From assembly GCA_004294195.1 (NCBI GenBank), contig REAQ01000022.1, forward strand, positions 1 through 8,277: DNA of 8,277 nucleotides, read 5' to 3'. The notes under the pieces were generated by a model. That model was not told the origin of the DNA, made no database searches, and was given only the letters and a program-made list of their open reading frames with translations. This stretch comes from Sphingobacteriales bacterium. GTDB taxonomy: Bacteria > Bacteroidota > Bacteroidia > Chitinophagales > Chitinophagaceae. Shown here one piece after another: positions 4,438 through 8,277 of this stretch (position 1 is its first letter; each line of letters opens with the position of its first letter). A program made the translations under genes and the position numbers.

Positions 4438-6261
4438 ATGCAAGGCAAAATCCGGGTTCACACAGAGAACATCTTTCCGATCATCAAGAAATTCCTCTAT
4501 TCTGACCATGATATTTTTCTCAGAGAGCTGATTTCCAATGCAGTAGACGCCAGCCAGAAGCTGAAAACCCTTGCGGCTACAGGGGAGGCAAAAGGCGAGA
4601 TCGGGGAGTTGCGCATCGATATATCCATCGATCCCACCCAAAAAACCCTGACCATATCAGACCGCGGCATTGGATTAACCGCCGAAGAAATGGATAAATA
4701 CCTCAACCAGGTGGCTTTTTCCAGTGCGGAAGAGTTTCTTGCCAAATACAAAGGCCAGCCCGAAGCAAATATCATTGGTCATTTCGGTCTTGGCTTTTAC
4801 AGTGCCTTCATGGTCAGCTCCCAAGTGGAAGTGGTGAGCCAGAGCTATAAAGACGCTTCTAATACTGTAAAATGGACTTGTGATGGCAGCCCTGAGTATT
4901 CTATTGATGATTTAGGGGAAGGCGTTAGGGGAAGGGGAACGGACATCATCCTGCACATCAATGAAGAGAGTGAGGAGTTTTTAGAGGAGAGCAGGATCGA
5001 GGGGATTCTTGAAAAGTTCTGCCGCTTCCTGCCGGTGCCTATTTTCTTTAAAGACAAACAGATCAACAACACCACTCCCGCGTGGACGCGCAAGCCCAGT
5101 GAACTCACTACAGAAGACTATCAGCATTTCTACAAGGAACTGTATCCTTATAATGAAACGCCACTGTTCTGGATCCACCTGAATGTAGATTATCCTTTCA
5201 CCCTCACGGGAATTCTTTTCTTCCCGAAGATCAAACAGAGTTATGAGATCCAGAAAGACAAGATCCATCTTTACAGCAACCAGGTGTTTGTGACCGATGA
5301 GGTTAAAGACATTGTTCCTGAGTTTCTGATGCTCTTGCAAGGTGTCATCGACTCACCTGACATCCCGCTCAACGTGAGCCGCAGCTATCTGCAAGGAGAT
5401 CCGAATGTCAAGAAGATCAACAATCACATTACAAAGAAAGTGGCCGATAAGCTTGACGAGATCTTCAGAACAGACAGGCCATCTTTTGAAGAGAAATGGG
5501 ATAGCCTCGGATTGTTTGTGAAGTACGGAATGATGACCGATGACAAGTTCCTTGAGAAAGCAAATGCCTTTCATGTATTCAAGGATGCAAAGCAACTCAA
5601 GTACTATACGATGGCAGAGTTACGTACACAAACGGAAGCGCTGCAAAAAAACAAGGACGGTAAACTCGTGATCCTCTACACCACAGATCCGGTGCAGCAG
5701 GATGCATACATACAAGGTGCTGCTGCAAAAGGCTATACCATTGTAAGTATGGAAACCATTGTAGATGCCGCCTTCATCAACAATATGGAGATGAAGTGGA
5801 ACGAAGTGACGTTTACGCGAGTAGATGCAGATATTTCAGATAACCTTATTGATAAGGGAGAAGATGTAGGATCAGTGTTGAGTAAGGATGAAGAAGAGAA
5901 GTTGAAGACCCTGTTTCAGATTCAAACGCCTTCCTCTCAAGTATCAGTAGAAATCAAAGGACTTGCGCAAGACACCGCTCCGGTGTTGGCTACCCGTCCT
6001 GAGTTCATGCGCAGGATGAAAGATATGGCGGCCATCAGCGGCCCCGGTGCATCCTTCTATGCCAGCATGCCGGATGAGGTTACGTTAACGGTCAATGGAA
6101 ATCATAAAGTGATCCAACAGATTCTGAAAACAGAGGACGCGGACCGTCAACAAAAACTTGTCAGAAATCTGGCAGATCTCGCATTGTTATCCCAGGGATT
6201 ACTTAAAGGCAATGAACTAACGTCCTTCATTAACCGAAATGTGGAGTTAATGGAAAACTAA
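4438..6261 (+). CDS. htpG: Molecular chaperone HtpG (bacterial Hsp90)
   Basis: A 607-residue cytosolic ATP-dependent chaperone, dimeric in this family. The N-terminal GHKL ATPase domain (about 1-205) shows E30 and N34 in FLRELISNAVDAS, D75 with the glycines of SDRGIGL (74-80), and the lid/G box GHFGLGFYSAF (114-124). The middle domain (about 215-475) carries R315 in LNVSRSYLQGD, equivalent to the arginine that contacts the ATP gamma-phosphate. The C-terminal dimerisation domain follows (about 490-607) and, as in all bacterial forms, has no MEEVD tail. Length is near that of E. coli HtpG. The ATG at 4438 gives the conserved short lead-in (GKIRVHTE). There is no SD; a heptamer array abuts the start. 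No clear -33/-7 promoter or CIRCE element was found, so heat regulation cannot be read. Its stop overlaps that of recJ on the other strand. Confidence 0.97.
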   Translation: MQGKIRVHTENIFPIIKKFLYSDHDIFLRELISNAVDASQKLKTLAATGEAKGEIGELRIDISIDPTQKTLTISDRGIGLTAEEMDKYLNQVAFSSAEEFLAKYKGQPEANIIGHFGLGFYSAFMVSSQVEVVSQSYKDASNTVKWTCDGSPEYSIDDLGEGVRGRGTDIILHINEESEEFLEESRIEGILEKFCRFLPVPIFFKDKQINNTTPAWTRKPSELTTEDYQHFYKELYPYNETPLFWIHLNVDYPFTLTGILFFPKIKQSYEIQKDKIHLYSNQVFVTDEVKDIVPEFLMLLQGVIDSPDIPLNVSRSYLQGDPNVKKINNHITKKVADKLDEIFRTDRPSFEEKWDSLGLFVKYGMMTDDKFLEKANAFHVFKDAKQLKYYTMAELRTQTEALQKNKDGKLVILYTTDPVQQDAYIQGAAAKGYTIVSMETIVDAAFINNMEMKWNEVTFTRVDADISDNLIDKGEDVGSVLSKDEEEKLKTLFQIQTPSSQVSVEIKGLAQDTAPVLATRPEFMRRMKDMAAISGPGASFYASMPDEVTLTVNGNHKVIQQILKTEDADRQQKLVRNLADLALLSQGLLKGNELTSFINRNVELMEN

Positions 6262-7976
6262 TGTGAATGCGTGGAGGGTTTGAGATCAAGAATGCGCATC
6301 TGTAATGTTTTTTTTCCTAGCCATTCATTTACGTCGAGGTGAAAGGCAACATCAAAAGGAAATCCTGAGCGGACGATCATGATTTTTTCGGCCATATTGA
6401 AACCGATGCCTTGCATGGGATGCCCATTCTGTTGCGCCACCAGCCTTAGGTGTAGGTCTTTGACTACCTTGCTGTGCCCAAGGTCCCTGAGTCCTCTCGC
6501 CACAAAAACAGGTTGCGGATTTTCTGGCCCAAAGGGTTCCATCTGTGTGAGAATATCATAGAACTTCATGGTGAGGTCACGAAGGCGTACCTCGGCATCC
6601 AGCAGGAGTTCCGGAATGAATGCGTCTTCAGGAACCGTTGCTGTGACGATTTCATTGAATCTGCGTGCAAATGCTTCAACGTTGTCAGGATTCATGGTCA
6701 TGCCCGCAGCAAAATAATGTCCCCCAAAGCCCAGCAAAAGATCGCTGCATTGTTCCAGTCCGTCATGAATATTGAATCCGGGAATGCTTCTGGCGCTTCC
6801 GGCAACAAGGTCTCCACTCTTAGTGAGTACAATGGTGGGCCGATAGTAGTGATCAATCAGCCGGCTTGCCACGATGCCTACCACACCTTTATGCCAGTGT
6901 GGTTGATAAACAACTGTTGACCGTCTGGGTTGATCTGGTTCTGTTTGGCGAATAAGATCCAATGCTTCCTGGGTGATGGATTGGTCAGCCTCTTTTCGTT
7001 CTGTGTTATCTGCCTGAAGTTGCAGTGCAATGGCTTTTGCGGTTGACTCATCCGCGGCTGTGAAGAGTTCAATAACCTTTCTTGCATCGTCCATTCTACC
7101 TGCTGCATTCACGCGCGGCGCTACCATGAACACGAGGTGATGGATGAGGATTTTTCCTGACACACCACTCACATCCATAATAACTTTCAATGCGAGAGAT
7201 GGATTGGTATTTGCTTTCTCCAATCCGAAGTATGCGATGACACGGTTTTCACCAGTGATGGGAACGATGTCCGCTGCAACTGCCGTGGCTGCAAGGTCGA
7301 GCAGTTCGAGATAGTGCGATGTAGGAAAATCCCAGTACTGCGTAAGCGCCATCACCAGTTTCAGGCCAACACCACAACCGCACAATTCTTTATATGGATA
7401 GTTGCAGTCAGATTGTTTCGGATTGAGGATGGCGACGGCCGGTGGAAGAGAGGAACCGGGAAGATGGTGATCGCAAACGATAAAATCGATACCAAGGCTT
7501 TTGGCGTAGCCGATCAATTCAACAGACTTGATTCCGCAGTCCAACGCAATCATAAGCGTGAATCCTTCACTTGCCGCATAGTCTATACCCTGCTTAGACA
7601 CCCCATAACCTTCTCTGTAGCGGTGTGGGATATAGAAATCAAGTTTGTCTGTGGGAAACACATGGGCAAGAAAACGATGCATGCAGCCCACAGCCGTTGT
7701 TCCGTCTACGTCATAATCGCCGTAAATCAAAACCCGCTCATGGTTTTTTCTTGCAGCATCGATCCGTTCAACCGCTTTCTGCATGTCTTTCATGAGAAAC
7801 GGATCATGAAGCATATCGAGGGTGGGCCTGAAGAAGGTTTTAGCTTCATCAAAACCGGAGATGCCTCTTTCAACGAGCATGGTACAAACGGCAGGATGGA
7901 TGTTAAGGTTGGTGCGCAGCGCGTCAACAACAGCCGGGTCAGATTCCCGCATCTTCCATCGCTTTTCCATGCCCAT
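6258..7976 (-). CDS. recJ: Single-stranded-DNA-specific exonuclease RecJ
   Basis: A 572-residue 5'-3' exonuclease on single-stranded DNA, acting in recombinational and mismatch repair. The DHH domain has motif I YGDYDVDG (85-92; D87, D89, D91 as metal ligands), ALDCG (144-148), CDHHLPG (168-174) and the LAATAVAADIVP segment (228-239, D236). RVNAAGRMDDA (288-298) follows, then the DHHA1 domain with VAGSARSIPGFNIHDGL (391-407) and GFGGHYFAAGM (416-426), and a C-terminal OB-like region (about 455-567). Length fits the Bacteroidota family. The start is either the ATG at 7976 (8 nt after the upstream stop) or the ATG at 7970, which would begin MEKRW as relatives often do; no SD separates them. It follows the polyprenyl synthase gene closely, so the two are probably cotranscribed. 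It ends in a 4-nt stop-codon overlap with htpG, and no terminator is visible. Confidence 0.97.
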   Translation of the reverse strand: MGMEKRWKMRESDPAVVDALRTNLNIHPAVCTMLVERGISGFDEAKTFFRPTLDMLHDPFLMKDMQKAVERIDAARKNHERVLIYGDYDVDGTTAVGCMHRFLAHVFPTDKLDFYIPHRYREGYGVSKQGIDYAASEGFTLMIALDCGIKSVELIGYAKSLGIDFIVCDHHLPGSSLPPAVAILNPKQSDCNYPYKELCGCGVGLKLVMALTQYWDFPTSHYLELLDLAATAVAADIVPITGENRVIAYFGLEKANTNPSLALKVIMDVSGVSGKILIHHLVFMVAPRVNAAGRMDDARKVIELFTAADESTAKAIALQLQADNTERKEADQSITQEALDLIRQTEPDQPRRSTVVYQPHWHKGVVGIVASRLIDHYYRPTIVLTKSGDLVAGSARSIPGFNIHDGLEQCSDLLLGFGGHYFAAGMTMNPDNVEAFARRFNEIVTATVPEDAFIPELLLDAEVRLRDLTMKFYDILTQMEPFGPENPQPVFVARGLRDLGHSKVVKDLHLRLVAQQNGHPMQGIGFNMAEKIMIVRSGFPFDVAFHLDVNEWLGKKTLQMRILDLKPSTHSH

Positions 7977-7984
7977 GTCAGTAT

Positions 7985-8277
7985 TTATTTCTTTCGGTCT
8001 GTGGTGTAATTTACCAAGTCCTCGAGGGTCTTGCGAACGTCATTTTCCGGAAATTGCCTGAGGATTTCAAGGGCTTTGTTCCGGTATTCATACATTTTAG
8101 CGGTGGTATAGGTTATTCCTCCGGTTTCTTCCACTGCCTGAATGACAAAGTCTATTTTTTCCCGGATCCTGTTCTGGTTCTTGATGATGTAAATCAGTTC
8201 TTTCTTTAGTGAAGGTGAGGCTTTACTCAGCGTATAGATTAGGGGCAGGGTCAGTTTTTTTTCCTTGATATCATTTC
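7985..8277 (-). CDS. Polyprenyl diphosphate synthase, C-terminal part (truncated by window edge)
   Basis: The last 96 codons of a trans-prenyltransferase that extends isoprenoid diphosphate chains (quinone side chain or similar). The visible start NDIKEKKLTLPLIYTLSKAS is the characteristic segment after the second Asp-rich motif: the N-D with Lys residues followed by LTLPLIYTL. The rest is helical, with the family's VEETGGITYTTAKMYEY (48-64) and an amphipathic helix NKALEILRQFPENDVRKTLEDLVNY (66-90) before the tail TTDRKK. Both Asp-rich catalytic motifs lie beyond the window, so chain length (IspA or IspB type) cannot be judged. The stop at 7985-7987 is 8 nt before the recJ start, which suggests one transcript and coupled translation. 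Confidence 0.88.
   Translation of the reverse strand, partial: NDIKEKKLTLPLIYTLSKASPSLKKELIYIIKNQNRIREKIDFVIQAVEETGGITYTTAKMYEYRNKALEILRQFPENDVRKTLEDLVNYTTDRKK

Noticed and set aside
4330..4641. A 103-codon minus-strand frame overlapping the htpG start and array D
   Set aside because: It overlaps the highly conserved htpG N-terminus and repeat DNA, resembles no known family, and its start is inside htpG coding sequence.
7314..8009. A 231-codon open frame on the plus strand, antisense to recJ
   Set aside because: It lies opposite conserved RecJ motifs, has no recognisable domain and a composition typical of an antisense frame. It is best explained by the constraint on recJ.

Overview
The window looks like chromosome from a member of the Bacteroidota, most likely a Chitinophagales or Sphingobacteriales relative. 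Four things point there: a -33/-7 promoter of the TTTG-N19-TAnnTTTG type before rpsF; no Shine-Dalgarno sequence (SD) before most genes; a small RRM protein with a Gly-rich tail; and RecJ, HtpG and polyprenyl synthase sequences of Bacteroidota flavour. The placement is inferred from motifs and remembered family sequences, not from a search. The window is dense housekeeping DNA with no mobile element, CRISPR array, tRNA or rRNA, and no gene-free stretch over about 205 bases.

Layout. All genes are on the minus strand except htpG. Reading the minus strand from the right end: the C-terminus of a polyprenyl diphosphate synthase (7985-8277) lies 8 nt before recJ (6258-7976). recJ runs tail to tail into htpG (4438-6261, plus strand), and their stop codons overlap by 4 nt. 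Across a 205-bp divergent region from htpG lies the ribosomal operon rpsF-rpsR-rplI (4232 down to 3148), with a good Bacteroidota promoter and a strong terminator. Then come a lipoprotein L,D-transpeptidase (1452-3041), the RRM RNA-binding protein (975-1307, with terminator) and a YdhF-like aldo/keto reductase (17-892).

The genes serve translation (bS6, bS18, bL9), protein folding (HtpG), DNA repair (RecJ), isoprenoid chain synthesis, wall cross-linking and RNA binding. They do not form one pathway. No novel multi-gene system is visible.

The most interesting signals are small. (1) The only clear SDs in the window are inside the bS6/bS18/bL9 operon. bS6 and bS18 are two of the proteins that hide the anti-SD on Bacteroidia ribosomes, so a feedback loop is plausible. 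(2) Two imperfect octamer arrays (consensus about AATGCGGC) lie just downstream of terminators and just upstream of the next start codon. (3) Two heptamer arrays (AGCTATT and AGCAAAT types) lie in the rpsF/htpG divergent region; one contains a perfect 19-bp dyad. (4) A TTTTCAG element recurs just before three start codons.
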